This document shows, piece after piece, positions 13,134 to 25,130 of a DNA stretch of 64,000 nucleotides. Positions within the stretch are counted from its first letter, which is position 1; every line of letters starts with the position of its first letter. This DNA comes from Solea solea (taxonomy: Eukaryota; Chordata; Actinopteri; Pleuronectiformes; Soleidae). The stretch is taken from the NCBI RefSeq assembly GCF_958295425.1, contig NC_081136.1:13239381-13303380 (forward strand), in the 5' to 3' direction. Below the pieces are notes generated by a model that was not told the origin of the DNA, did not search any database, and was given only the letters and a program-made list of their open reading frames with translations. A program made the position numbers and the translations under genes.

Positions 13134-13739
13134 TAGTGCTGTCAAGAGAAAATTGAGCAATTCATTAATTATGGTCTGTAATTAATTGATCTAATTAATC
13201 TCTTTTTTTAATCGCACCTAAAAGTTACTTAGAAAAGCCTCAACTTGAAATTCATTATTACATTATTGTGGCAGATCAAAAGATTGATATTTATTGCTTT
13301 AACAAACTTGAACAGATGCAGCCATTTACATTCCGCTGTGTTTTTTTCTCAAACTCCAATTAATTAGAAAATTCAAATTAAAAATAAAACATCAGGTCCA
13401 TATAAAGTAGCCTGTCGGTCACAGGCTAACACCCCGCTCATACGCGGGGTGTTAGCTTTGCTATGGCTCGCTAACTTGCTAACGTCTTCGCTGCTAACGT
13501 TAGCTGTGGCTGTAACTTGAGCTGCTTCGGTGCTAAGCTAACTCCTTCTTACACAGAAGGCATATCACTTTACCTTTGTCAATGGTGCTGTCGGGGCATT
13601 TTTGAAATGTAATACAGGAACAATAAAGTTGGAGATTACAAATTAAATTAAAATTAAATTAACACGATTAGAAAACAAAACGTGCTAAATATGACTGTAA
13701 TTAATGAATCACAATTAACGCGATAATTTGACACCCCTA
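13134..13739. mobile_element. Non-autonomous hAT-like element (MITE), 606 bp
   Basis: Ends are TAGTGCTGTCAA and the reverse complement of TAGGGGTGTCAA, flanked on both sides by the same 8 bases ATCCAAAT (13126-13133 and 13740-13747). An 8-bp target duplication with such termini is characteristic of hAT elements. The duplicate unit has a single ATCCAAAT at 22689-22696 with no insertion, so the empty site is visible in the window. The interior is non-coding and includes a 13-bp perfect hairpin (13425-13456). Confidence 0.9.
13425..13456. repeat. Perfect 13-bp inverted repeat hairpin
   Basis: gctaacaccccgc pairs with gcggggtgttagc around the 6-base loop tcatac, inside the hAT-like element. No function is implied; it may be a structural feature of the element. 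Confidence 0.9.
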
Positions 13740-14240
13740 ATCCAAATAACTCCTTTACTTGGACTTCATATACAGACAAATGTGGCCAAAAACATGAACA
13801 CCATAATGGATGTAATAAAGTAAAATAATACAATTTTTATTAATTACAAGGCAGCATGAATACAACAAGAGCAGATATTTTATATTTCATTACATTTGAG
13901 CACAACACTTGCTGTTGTAAAAAGGACTCAGCATTTACAGATACATTATTTATGATCAATGTTAAAATTTATATCATCTTAAAAGTTACAAATCACACAG
14001 AGCTGCCAGACATAAAGCTGTGCAACTACAGCACAAGGCGAGGTTTTCAAACGATTAGTCGTTTTGCACATGAGGTGCTTTTCTGTGCACAGCTTTTACA
14101 CTTTTTGGAGCCCATTTCAGAAAAAGGTGAATCGCTCAATCTTCCATCGAGGACACGTGTAAAAGACGATTTAACTGCCGCACAAGCGAAAAGCGTGATG
14201 TGCGCAGCGACACTTGGCGCCTCCCGTCTCCTTGAAGTCG

Positions 14241-16529
14241 CTAGTCATTGGCAGTGAAAAACAGGCAGAAGCAACACATTTTACAGCAGCCGATTAACAG
14301 GGCGAGACCTAAGAGGATGTAGCCAAAGGTGGTGGTCCAGAAAGCAAACAAGTAGAGAGTCTTGTTGCAGTAAGGATCAACGTCTGTGGTGGTCTTGTTA
14401 TAGTTGGGCTGGTAAATAGAATAGATCCACACATTACCTGGAAAAAAAAAAAAAAAAAAGAACAAGAAAGAAACCAAATAAGAGACATACACGTTTGAAT
14501 TTGCAGCGGAAGTTTAAACCAAGCATCACCATTAGACGATTAAACCAAAATTACAATGTCGACTGTAAATACTGCAATTAGATTTTTTCTTCTTTGCAAA
14601 TTAAATAAATGTTACCCTCAAGCACATGTTCTCATCCTTGAAATTGGAATCAGTAGCGGAGTAGAGAGGGGGTGCTGTGCCAATCTCAACTGACATGCGG
14701 GGGTACACCCTGGAAGGTTCGCCAGTCCATCGCTCTCACACCTACGGTCAATTTAGAGTGTCCAATTTACCTAATCCCCATATTGCATGTTTTTGAACTG
14801 TGGGAGGAAGCTGAGAAAATTACCCAACTTGTTCAGCCTGAGGAAAAAATGACATTTAAGAGTCTGTGAAAGTGGCTTTTTTAGAGTTGTTTGGTCTGAA
14901 TATTTCAGAAGCTACTGGGATTTTCATGCAGAGTCATCTCTCGAGTTTACAGAGAACGGTCTATAAAAGAGAAAATGTTCAGCGAGCAACAGTTCGTAAT
15001 TAACCGTGCTTTATTTATTTATTTATTTTTAATTGTGAGTTTAATGTTGCCGTTTTTTCCCTGCAATGACCTTCCATTGTTTTGTCTTTACTGGCTTGGC
15101 TTGGCTTCTCCTCTAATAAATAGCTGTCGCCTGCAGTTTCCAGGCTACTGTGAAACAATAAAGCAATATGTAAAAATACACAATATGTCGCAGGTAGGTC
15201 AGACTGGAAGTCTCACTCACTGAACCACTAATACAGGCTTTGACACTTTCAGCAGGTCAATGTTGTGCTTTCTCACCCCTGTGTTTGACTGTACATCTAC
15301 TGTCAATTACTGGCTACAATTTGCATTAGATTCACAGCAAATAATGTGTGTATACATTAAATCACTGTGCCACAGTAGGTTACTGCGTCATTTTATAGTA
15401 CAATACTGACAAATGACAGTTGTATTATCTGTGATTTAGCAACATTTTCCTGAATAAATACAGTTTGTTTTTCTACATAAACTTGAGTTATTGAATATTA
15501 CTGTGATTCTTTTCAAATCCCACATTTTATTGCAGTACATTACAAGGATTTAGCAGCTTGGTTCAAAACTGTAACTGTAAGAATCACACTTCAAAACATA
15601 ATTTTAGAGGGGTTTCCTCTAATACCCACAAAAATATGGCATTAGATAATACATTATCACTGTTAAAGTGTGCAATTTCCTGTGAAATATACAATGAAAG
15701 CCCTAAAATCATTGACATAATGGACATTACAAGTTCCGTTACAGTCATTTCTTTGTCATATGGAGTAAAGAAACCAGAAAATGTTAACGTTTAAAAAGAA
15801 CTTGCAGAACTTGTTTTACTTATAAAACATTCAAATTGATCAAACTGATTATCTGACATTTTCCACCATGGTAAATAGGGAAATTTTACAGCTGGTTTTA
15901 ACCAGAAAAACGTTAACATGAGGAAACCAATAGCGCATCAAGAGCTATGTCATGAGGACTTTTTAACTCACCAGCGATGAACCAGCAGAAGAGGAAGAAA
16001 GACGTCAGCGAATTCCAGGCCATGCAGACTAGACTGAGTGGGTTTGTGGTGCCGTCTTCAGGCTCCTGAGCACAAGGCAGGCAGGCGAGCCATGATAGCA
16101 TCAGGCCAAAAACCCCCGACACTATCAAATAGATGGGGATGTAGTCCTGCTTCGGACATTCGTGAAGATACACTACTCCTGCAGGAGGCAAGGGCAAAGA
16201 CAAGAACAGGAAAAAAACTGATTCAAAACTGCCATTCCAAAAACATGAAAATTCAATAAAACTGCTACTTTACTGTCACATGAAATGTCACCATGAATAA
16301 AATACCTGAGAACAGGCATCACCAACTCACCAAGTGCAATCTGTGCAATAGGCAGAGCGACCGCAAATATCTTTGAACATCCTGAAAGAAGAAAAAAAAT
16401 AAAACGCCTTTAATTGACTTTTGTGTGCTGATTTAACAGAAACAAAAATATGTGCGAGTGTCACACCTCACCTAATTTATATCCAGTGGGTTGAGGAGGT
16501 CTTTGAAAGGTTTCAGGTAAAGTCATCAT
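14241..16529 (-). CDS. TMEM272-like four-pass membrane protein, copy A (start exon frameshifted)
   Basis: Minus-strand gene with coding exons 16473-16529, 16331-16381, 15972-16178 and 14241-14437 (TAG). A 5' non-coding exon near 17192-17230 ends in a GTAAGA donor. Four hydrophobic segments are evident: IFAVALPIAQIALG, the stretch around YLIVSGVFGLMLSWLACL, one around SLTSFFLFCWFIAG, and YILLGLALLIGC. Asn-X-Thr sites lie in the loop PNYNKTTTDVDPYCNKT. Family assignment to transmembrane protein 272 is from memory; molecular function is not known to me. The start-codon exon is 57 bases instead of the 58 in copy B, so translation from its ATG hits TAG at the exon border. The downstream exons are intact, so this is either a very recent pseudogene, a gene with an alternative start, or a sequence error. 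Confidence 0.72.
14868..15000. mobile_element. Tc1-like transposon fragment (unit A)
   Basis: Text such as ggtctgaatatttcagaagc, then ctactgggattttcatgcag and gtttacagagaacggtctat matches the N-terminal helix-turn-helix part of Tc1-like transposases of fish. The same fragment sits at 23753-23885 in unit B, so it predates the duplication. Too short to encode anything. Confidence 0.6.
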
Positions 16530-17239
16530 TCTATCAGTAATGAATGAAGGCGCTTACCTGCAGAGGAAAACACACAACTGAGAATATTGGTGTATAAACG
16601 ACAATAAACAACTAGAAGTAAACAAAAAATAAGCTTTTACACCACAGTAAAATTTTCACCAACTATATAAACACACCTGAGCAAAAAAGTACTCAAAATG
16701 TTTAAAATCGGATTGAATTTGGAAAATTTGGAAATACGTCACAGTTTGCTTGGCTCTTTTTTTTTTCTTTTTTTTTTAACACAAATTAAAGTAAACGGTC
16801 TATTTTGTGACTTCTTGAGAATTATTACTACTTTATATCACTACTAAAAATGCTATGTAAAATGAATCACACATAAGTAGATAAAACTCCCCTGCATTTT
16901 TTAAAGCCTGAATATGTGACCTATAAACACACACCCCCAGTATGTCCACATAAGGAGTGGTGTGTTATTCCCCTGCAATTTACCATGGGAGATCCTTGCC
17001 AAGATGTAGTACATTATGATAAAAGCTGTTATTTTTTGCTCTGGTCTTTTTTCCGTGATCCTCTCATCGAAAAAGCACATACAGATACACTATTTCCTTA
17101 AGTGTCCGATAATGGGTTTGACCTTAACCCGTCCACTTCAAACAGAAACAAAGTTTTTAACATGATAGCCTGCAGACTCCTCGTCTCTTACCTCCTCCCT
17201 GGTTTGCTGCTGCTGGTCCTGTGAGCTGCTGCTAACAGT

Positions 17240-18129
17240 CAACCACGCCCTTATAAGAACTGGATAGAGCACTGCCCCCCTCTGCCTTGAAGACAGTTTT
17301 GTCATGGTGGCCACTCATGGTACTGCAACAAAAATACTCATTGACCACAATAGTAAAAGAGACACCTATATAACTGTTCACAGGCATGTATAGATCTTTA
17401 TATTCTATATTTTTCACATTTGTAAAACCTTCCTAAAGGCCATAAAAAGCCCAGAAAAAGTTATTTCCTAAAGCACAAAACTCCATAGTCATTGCTAATA
17501 GAAGTGGTATAAGATTAGTACAGTACAAATGTAGCACTGTTTATTGCGATGACATCACTGAACAATACTACTTGTGTGACGTCTGTTCTACACCCTGTAT
17601 GACCTTGTAAAGGACAGCTGATAGATAAGAACAGATAACACCAATCAATGAATGAGGAGCCAGATTTATTAGGCTTTCACATAACATTATTAATCAACCG
17701 GCTCAAAACAAGACATTTGAAAACCTAATTTTCTCAATCACGCTTTATCCTCCACACGAAGGTTGCCAGGTTAGACCCCAGACTAGACAGCTTGCCAGTC
17801 CATCACAGGGACACATTATCACTTTAAGGTATGAAAAATGTCCATCAACATTTGATGTACCAACCTGCTGATTGATTCATTGAGAATTAATATCTTAATT
17901 GATGAAAACAACTGTTAGCTTCAGCCCTACATGCATTCAAATTGAGGTAGAAGCACTTTTTACACAACTCCTGCGCTGTGCGCTTCTCCGTCTTCAAGCA
18001 GGCTCTCGGTATCCAACGCAGCCTGGATCATTTCTCGAAGCCTGCTTTATCCCCACAAGGCAAGAAACACGTGTGCCTGTTTAAAATTGTTAATATATAT
18101 TAATATATTAACTATATATATAAACTATA
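17240..18129. other. Intergenic, no gene seen
   Basis: AT-rich sequence between the 5' end of TMEM272-like copy A and an interspersed repeat. It includes a short piece of the fish repeat type ccagtccatcacagggacac near 17790-17815. No supported exons. Confidence 0.5.
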
Positions 18130-18428
18130 ATTAACATAGTTTAATAGGAAGGTCTGTATCTGTATGTTTTTCTGTATGAGAGTTTTCTTTGGTCCAGAGA
18201 GCCAGAGAAAGACATCTGCTCATCTCATGGTAACAACATTGATGTGTTTGTATTTATGTATTTATTTATTTATGTATTTATTTATTTATTTATTTATTTA
18301 TTTCGGTCATGACATTTAGATCACTCATCACACAACAGTGCAGTTCACACAATATACATAACCGAAAGGGAAAGCGGGAGAAGCAAAGCTTAACTAGTCC
18401 CGCCCCCATTATCATCATACATTTCATT

Positions 18429-18463
<35 letters not shown>

Positions 18464-19905
18464 GACATTTTGACAAAGAAAACATGTTTCAGCATCCGGT
18501 AGGACTCAGAGATATAGTCTAGCTCTAGACAGTCAACTCAGGTTACATTTGCTTCCCACAGTGTCTACAGATTTCTGTCCCTGACCTTTGTCCTACTTTC
18601 CTTCTGTGTCATTCTGTATCGATTAATAGTCATCTCTAGTCATCTCCTCATCCAGATTGTTCCACTGTCTGACCCCCATGACCGATACAGTAAAGGATTT
18701 TAATGTAGTTCTTACCCTTCTCTGCCTAAACCTCATGTTCCCTCTTAGATTGTGTCCCTCCCCTCTGTTCAGGAATAATGTCTGTAGATTGTGAGGGAGG
18801 TTTTTGTTGGCAGCCCTATAAATCATCTGTACTGTGCGGTATTTTATTAAGTCATAGAATTTAAGTATTTTTGATTTGGTAAATAGTTGATTTGTATGTT
18901 CTCTGTAACTGGCATGATGTAGGATTCTCAAGGCTCTTTTTTGGAGTATAAACAGGGGATAAGTAGTGGTTTTGTAAGTGTGTCCCCAGACCTCTGCGCA
19001 GTATTGCAGGTGTGGAGAGACTAGTGCGCAGTACAACAAGTACAGTGCCTTCTGGTTTAATAGTTTTTGTGCCCTCCAAAGTATGGACACACTCCTGGCC
19101 AGCTTACCTTTTAAGTGTCTGGTGTGTGGCTTCCAACTTAACATGTCATCAATAATCACTCCCAGCACTTTGTACTCATCAACCCTTTCAATGTCCACTC
19201 CATTAACTTGTATGTTAATACTAGTCTTACAGCCTTTTTTCCCATACAGCATATATTTAGTTTTCTCTAAATTTAGAGATAGTTTATTTATATTAAACCA
19301 CACATGTAGCTTGGCCATTTCATGATTGACTGTTTCCACTTATTGGTTTAGGTCTTCCCCCGAACAGAAAATATTAGTATCATCTGCAAATAAAATTAAT
19401 TTCAGAATATTGGATACCTTGCATATGTCATTAATGTATAAATAAAAAGAGCAGTTTATATGTAAACTGAAATAGAAACCAAAATTAAAAAACTCTTATC
19501 ATGCTGAGAGACTGTCAAATGACCTTTGTTTTCAGTCAAAATGAAACCAAAGGATCTAAAGTTCATCACTTAATCACTTACTTTGCACAGTTAAAGTTTC
19601 ACATCATTTTTTCAGGAAACATCTGAATATTTTGCTTAAAATATTATATAATACTAACCACTTCATCAAAATAAAAATCACATTTTTCATTGTAAGCAGC
19701 GTGGGTATAAGTGCAGGGATTGACTGGTCAGACACTTCTGGATTCTTGGTTTAGTGCAGTCCAGGATATTAACAAAAACAAAATTGCTCTCCCACTTTCT
19801 ATTTCCCTCTCCAAGTGCTACAGCGCCCACTGGCGGCAACAACCAGTTACAGCACTTTCAATCCAGAATACAACAAATACACAATATGAAATGAAGGTAT
19901 ATATG
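18130..19905. repeat. Interspersed repeat split by a nested retrotransposon
   Basis: 18130-18242 and 19722-19905 match, in order, the two parts of an uninterrupted copy at 31510-31935. Shared text includes gccagagaaagacatctgct on the left and gtcagacacttctggattct on the right. The intervening 1.5 kb holds the retrotransposon at 18243-19460 plus about 260 bases of unassigned AT-rich DNA. Confidence 0.7.
18243..19460 (-). mobile_element. 5'-truncated non-LTR retrotransposon (LINE)
   Basis: On the minus strand an open frame at 18623-19339 encodes 238 residues of the C-terminal part of a LINE polyprotein: NKLSLNLEKTKYMLYG (end of the palm region) and then the typical thumb/C-terminal region with LWRAQKLLN and a terminal RQWNNLDEEM. 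Just upstream, after a single TAA at 19340-19342, the same frame continues to the catalytic motif FADDTNIF. 3' features are a poly(T) run at 18429-18459 and a TTTA repeat at 18243-18303, which fit the A-rich tail of a minus-strand insertion. Clade is uncertain (Rex1/CR1/jockey-like). Endonuclease and the N-terminal half of the RT are absent. Confidence 0.85.
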
Positions 19906-21520
19906 ATTATATGAGTATTACTGTTTTCCATAATAGCCGTTAGGCCCCCCGATAACATGAACTGACGCTAAAACAACAACGCTAATGTTAGGCTATAAGT
20001 TACTACACTGTCCCTCTCAAAACGGAAAAGGCAGATACATGCTGTCAACAAGGATCGTCGCTGATTACAATATATACACGTATACATTGTTTGGGAGGAG
20101 TGGTGTTCCGATTCGATTAATTATTCCATAAAAAATTCACAACCAATCACATTGAGTCTCCCAAAATAATGGTTCCCCGTGTGAGGCTGGGTACTGTTGG
20201 CTATTGAGTCATAATTGTGTTATATTAATTGACCACAATTTTGGTCAATACACCATGTAGATTTCCCCAGACTTTGATGTTGGTGTTTTCCGTAAAAATG
20301 ATATTATATGATGATTCTGCACTTTCCTTTAGCTGTTTGTATGAAACCAAGGCTGCACAATAGCCAACATGTATTCACATTCATGTTTTCCAAATATTGT
20401 GCAGCCCTACAGGACTACTGATATCATTACATTTTAACTCACTGATTTCATGTGACCTTGAGGTTTAACAAGTCCAAACTGCAGACTTTGGACAACGTAA
20501 ACATGAGCACAAGTTCATTTATCAAATTAAGCTTACAGTTTCTGGTTGGTCAGCGGGCATGTCGACAGGAAAGTCTAAAAACTAGGAACTAAGTTTGGAT
20601 ATAAATCAGACAGATGAGAGAGACTGAACTGAAAGAAGCCAGGAACTTGGACAAAAGAAGTGACACTGAGAAACAGCCAATTCCATGAGGAGGCGGGGCT
20701 AACTGGACACAGGTGAGACTAATTGGGCGAGGCATACAATCAAAGAAGCAGGAAACAGGACACAGACAGGAAGTAAGTTAAGCAACTTCAAATTTTAAAA
20801 ATTTTGCAAAAAATTGCAAGTGGGAATAATTAACAATATAAGACATTCATACTTGTTATTTGTGTTTATTTGGGGATTCTTTAATGTAGTTTTCACCGGT
20901 TATGACTGCACAACACCGTTTCTGGTACCTTTGTTGTTGTCTTCTCAAGTTTTCTTCAGAATAATAATGAAGTTGAAAACACCAATCAACAGAAAGAGCA
21001 GCGAGAATATGAGGAGGATTTAAAAGTGGGGGAAAAATGAGACAGTAATTTCAGTTAATGTAAGAAATGTCTCCTAAAATATATTCCCATTCTGAGACAG
21101 TGACAAAGTGCTTTGCGACTGACGTCTGATAGCGATAAACAACCTCAGAAGAGCTTCAAACACTATTGTTTTGAGGATCACAAGACATGTGTGTTATCAA
21201 TTCAAACACTTATTATATCTGTCACAGCATTGGCCTCTAGTGGTTTCTTTGTGTAACTGCAAGAGTGGGTTGTTTTTTTTGTTTTTGTTTTAAATATGAT
21301 TCAACAGGAGCCTGATGTTACCATCGTTTAACGATGAAAGGCGGCTCATACAGGAAAACAATTAGGTGAGTAAATCAAATTATACCAATTGATACTAATG
21401 AGAATAAAGCAGAATGTATCGCATCACAATCTCGCCTTGAGATTACTTTCACATTGTCATCCGCATTGTCATTACCTCAATAACTCAGTCATATAGTCAT
21501 GTACATACAATGAGATAAAC

Positions 21521-22066
21521 CTAAGACGAGTTTAAGAGGACTCTATTAACTGCAGTCTTAAAAGTGTTCACATTTGCAATAGCAGGGAAAACCGAGGCTG
21601 GGAGTGCGTTCCACAGCCTGCTTGTTCTTGGTACATAAAGAACAAGCAGAAGATAAATGAAGCTGAGTGTTGCATCTTGGGACGTTGACGAGGTGTGGGT
21701 GACCACTTGTAGTTGATCGGGTTACTCGAAATCCAGAATCAAGCTTGTGTCGGCAGGATTCTTGCGAGTTCCTCAGAGGGTTGCAGGAAGATGTGCCAGT
21801 AGAAGGTACTAAGACTGGCCACTTTCCTCCTGTGGTCTAAGGGCACTCGCAACACAAGTGTTTCTCAGGCCATTTTTTATAATGACATACACAGATGAAT
21901 CATCCGCAAATAGGTGTAGGTCATTCTTCAAGTGTGATGCAAGGTCATCAATAAAGATCAGAAAAAGTAAGGGCCCCAAGACACTGCCTTGTGGAACTCC
22001 AGCAGTTATGAGCAAAGATGAAGAGGTAAACCCGTCTAGTACCACAGATTGACATCCGTCAGCCAG
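21521..22066 (-). mobile_element. Internally deleted non-LTR retrotransposon fragment
   Basis: Minus-strand frame 21809-22045 reads through the reverse-transcriptase palm motifs GVPQGSVLGPLLF and LFADDSSVY. A second frame (21521-21706) gives the LINE C-terminus with PRTSRLWNALPASVF and ends in a stop. The roughly 200 residues normally between these parts are missing, so it is a dead copy. It is absent at the corresponding position of unit A. Confidence 0.85.
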
Positions 22067-23178
22067 GAAGGATGAATGTTATCATGTATGTCATATGTTA
22101 TGATATACATGAATAACCATGTATTATTTAATGTTCCACTTAGCTGATGACCCAATACCCAATTATTAACTGTCACTGACATTATTACCACTTTCACACC
22201 ACCGGTTCCTGAAAAGTGCTTTTTAAACAAAAGACAGCACTTTATTTTTATTTTTTTTAAGAACAAAGTCACACTTTGCCTTTCATTTCCTGAAAACATT
22301 TGTTTTATTTTACTAATTTTGTGGGGGTTCTGTTGTTTTATTGTATGTTTCTATGTCTATTTTATGCACGCACTATGTACATACAGATTTTAGACTATAC
22401 AGCACTCTGTTTTAAATGTTCTTTATAAATAAAGTTGGATTGGATTGAAAGAAATCACTGTCGGTTGATAAAATTAAAGTTAAATGATGGTCAATGGTTT
22501 TTCTAGTCTTGATGATTCACCCATTCTCACACTTTCACACAGCACATCTATGTGCAGCTCATTTTCTAAACCCACATCATTTAAGTTGAAAGACGACTCG
22601 CTCTACCACTGAGCTACCATCATCCCCACTGAAAGCACTCAGAGTACATATCTGTTGGCCCACATCAGCACCAAAATCAGAAAATAGAATCCAAATCACT
22701 CCTTTACTTGGACTTCATATAAAAACAAATGTGGCCAAAAACACCATAATGGATGTAATAAAGTAAAATAATAATATTATTAACTACAAGGCAGCATGAA
22801 TACAACAAGAGCAGATATTTAATATTTCATTACGTTTGAGCACAAACAAACAGGAATCACTTGCTGTTGTAAAAAGGGCTCAGCATTTACAGATGCATTA
22901 TTCATGATCAATGTTAAACTTTTTATCGTCTTAAAAGTTACCAATGTACACATCAGAGCTGCCAGACATAAAGCTGTGCAACTACAGCGCAAGGCAATGT
23001 TTTCAAGCGTTTAGTCGTGATGCACTCGAAGCTCGAAGCGGAACTGTGTTTCTGTGCACAGCAGTTACACTTTTTTTTTTTTTACAGCATTTCAGAAAAA
23101 GGTGAATCATTCAACCTTGCATCGAGGACACGTGTAACAGCCCATTGTAACTGCCTCACAAGCGAAAGCGTGAAGTCT

Positions 23179-25130
23179 CTAGTCGTCAGGGTCAGCTCTG
23201 CCGCACAGGAAGAAGCAACACATGACACAGCAGCCGATAAACAGGACGAGACCAAATATGATGTAGACCAACGTGGTGGTCCAGAAGGCAAACAAGTAGA
23301 CGGTCTTGTTGCAGTAAGGATCAACGTCTGTGGTGGTCTTGTTATAGTTGGGCTGGTAAATAGAATAGATCCACACATTACCTGGAAAAAAGAAGAAGAA
23401 GGAGAAAGAAACCAAACATGAGATAAACTCAGTGGCCACTTTATTAGGTATAACTGTTGAATGTGCAGCTGAAGTTTAACCCAGTATCACCATTAGACCA
23501 TTAAACCAAAATTACAATTAGTTGACTGTAAATACTGCAATTTTATACTTTTTAAATTCGATTTTTGATTGCTCCATCTTCTATACAAATTCTTGTGTAT
23601 GTGTAAAAAAACATCACACCTGTTGGAAAGAATATTGAAATCGGACCTTGACTTCAAATACACCGCAAATCCAATCACAATTGCAATATATAGCAGAGAA
23701 AATTCCCCAACTTGTTCAGCCTGAGAAAAAATTTAATTTAAAAGTCTATGAAAGTGGCTTTTTTAGAGTTGTTTGGTCTGAATATTTAAAAAGCTGATGA
23801 GCTAATGGGATTTTCGTGCACACTCATCTCTCAAGTTTACAGAGAACGGTCTATAAAAGCGAAAATAGTCAGTGAGCAGCAGTCCTTAGTTAACCAATTG
23901 GGAGTTTAACGTTGCTATTTTTTTTCCTGCAATGCCCTTTCATTGTTTTATCTTTACACTGTTTTGAAACCATTTTAAAACCATTTTTATTCCAATAAGT
24001 GTTGTAACTTTTCCTGACTGTCAATTACTGGCGACAATTTGCATTCATTTCACAGCAAATAATGTGTGTATACATTAAATCACTGTGCCACAGTAGGTTA
24101 CTGCGTCATTTTATAGTACAATTACTGACAAATGACAGTTGTATTATCTGTGATTTAGCAACATTTTCCTGAATAAATACAGTTTGTTTTTCTACATAAA
24201 CTTGAGTTATTGCATATTACTGTGATATTACTGTGATTCTTTTTAAATCCCACATTTTACTGCAGTACATTACATTCAAAACTGTAACTGTAGAATCACA
24301 CTTCAAAACATCATTTTAGAGGGGTTTCCTCTAATACCCACAAAAATATGGCATTAGTTTGTACATTATCACTGTTAAAGTCTGCAATTCCCTGTGAAAT
24401 ATACAATGAAAGCCCTAAAATCATTGACATAATGGACGTTTTAGTCATTTCTTTGTTTTATGGAGTAAAGAAACCAGAAAATTATCACATTTAAGAAGCT
24501 GAACACATCTGACATTTTCCACCATGGTAAATAGTGACATTTTACAGCTCGTTTTAATCAAAAATACCTTAACATGAGGAAGCTAAGAGCGCACCAAGAG
24601 CCAGGAGGACTTCTAAACTCACCAGTGATGAACCAGCAGAAGAGGAAGAAAGACGTCAGCGAGTTCCAGGCCACGCAGACTCGACTAAGCGGGTTTGTGG
24701 TGCCGTCTTTTGGCTCCTGAGCGCAGGGTAGGCAGGCGAGCCATGATAGCATCAGGCCAAAAACCCCTGACACTATCAAATAGATGGGGATGTAGTCCTG
24801 CTTCGGACATTCGTGAAGATACACTACTCCTGCAGGAGGCAAGGGCAAAGACAAGAAATTTTATAAAACTGCTACTTACCGTCACATGAAATTTCACCAT
24901 GAATAAAAAGGTATCACCAACTCACCAAGTGCAATCTGAGCAATAGGCAGAATGGCCGCAAAAATCTTTGAACATCCTGAAAGAAGAAAACAAAAAAACA
25001 GCTTTAATTTACACTTTTCTTTAAGGAGTGTGTAAAAAGAAACAAAAACTATGTGCGAGTGTCACACCTCACCTAATTTATATCCAGTGGGTTGAGGAGG
25101 GTTTCGGATGTTGTCAATTAAAGTGGCCAT
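23179..25130 (-). CDS. TMEM272-like four-pass membrane protein, copy B (intact)
   Basis: Coding exons 25073-25130, 24926-24976, 24623-24829 and 23179-23381 (TAG at 23179-23181), minus strand, sum to 519 bases or 172 residues. A 5' non-coding exon at about 27176-27215 has a GTAAGA donor. The start is the ATG at 25130, giving MATLIDNIRNPPQPTGYKLG. Predicted membrane segments: KIFAAILPIAQIALGV, the segment with YLIVSGVFGLMLSW, one in SLTSFFLFCWFITG, and one ending LVLFIGCC. The loop before the last segment has two Asn-X-Thr sites and Cys. The C-terminal tail (CGRADPDD) differs from copy A. I place it in the transmembrane protein 272 family from memory; no enzymatic motif is visible, and a role in the plasma or an internal membrane is inference. 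Confidence 0.85.
23431..23455. repeat. Short Tc1-type terminal sequence, unit B only
   Basis: gtggccactttattaggta matches the end of the Tc1-like family seen at 62700-63150. The equivalent place in unit A (about 14488) lacks it. Confidence 0.45.
23753..23885. mobile_element. Tc1-like transposon fragment (unit B)
   Basis: Paralogue of the fragment at 14868-15000, with gtttacagagaacggtctat conserved. It is a relic shared by both duplication units. Confidence 0.6.

Larger units (their letters stand above)
11141..17250. repeat. Segmental duplication, unit A
   Basis: Direct duplicate of 20341-27230. Co-linear blocks include 11170-11460 with 20450-20775, 11640-11960 with 20945-21260, 12400-12500 with 22205-22290, 12855-13133 with 22500-22696, 13740-14530 with 22690-23490, 15290-16560 with 24000-25160 and 17100-17235 with 27090-27220. 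The unit carries the whole TMEM272-like gene with its 5' non-coding exon. Unit-specific insertions include a hAT-like MITE at 13134-13739 and another repeat near 14650-14830. Confidence 0.85.

Noticed and set aside
18978..19325. 115-codon plus-strand open frame
   Set aside because: Antisense shadow of the LINE coding region on the minus strand.
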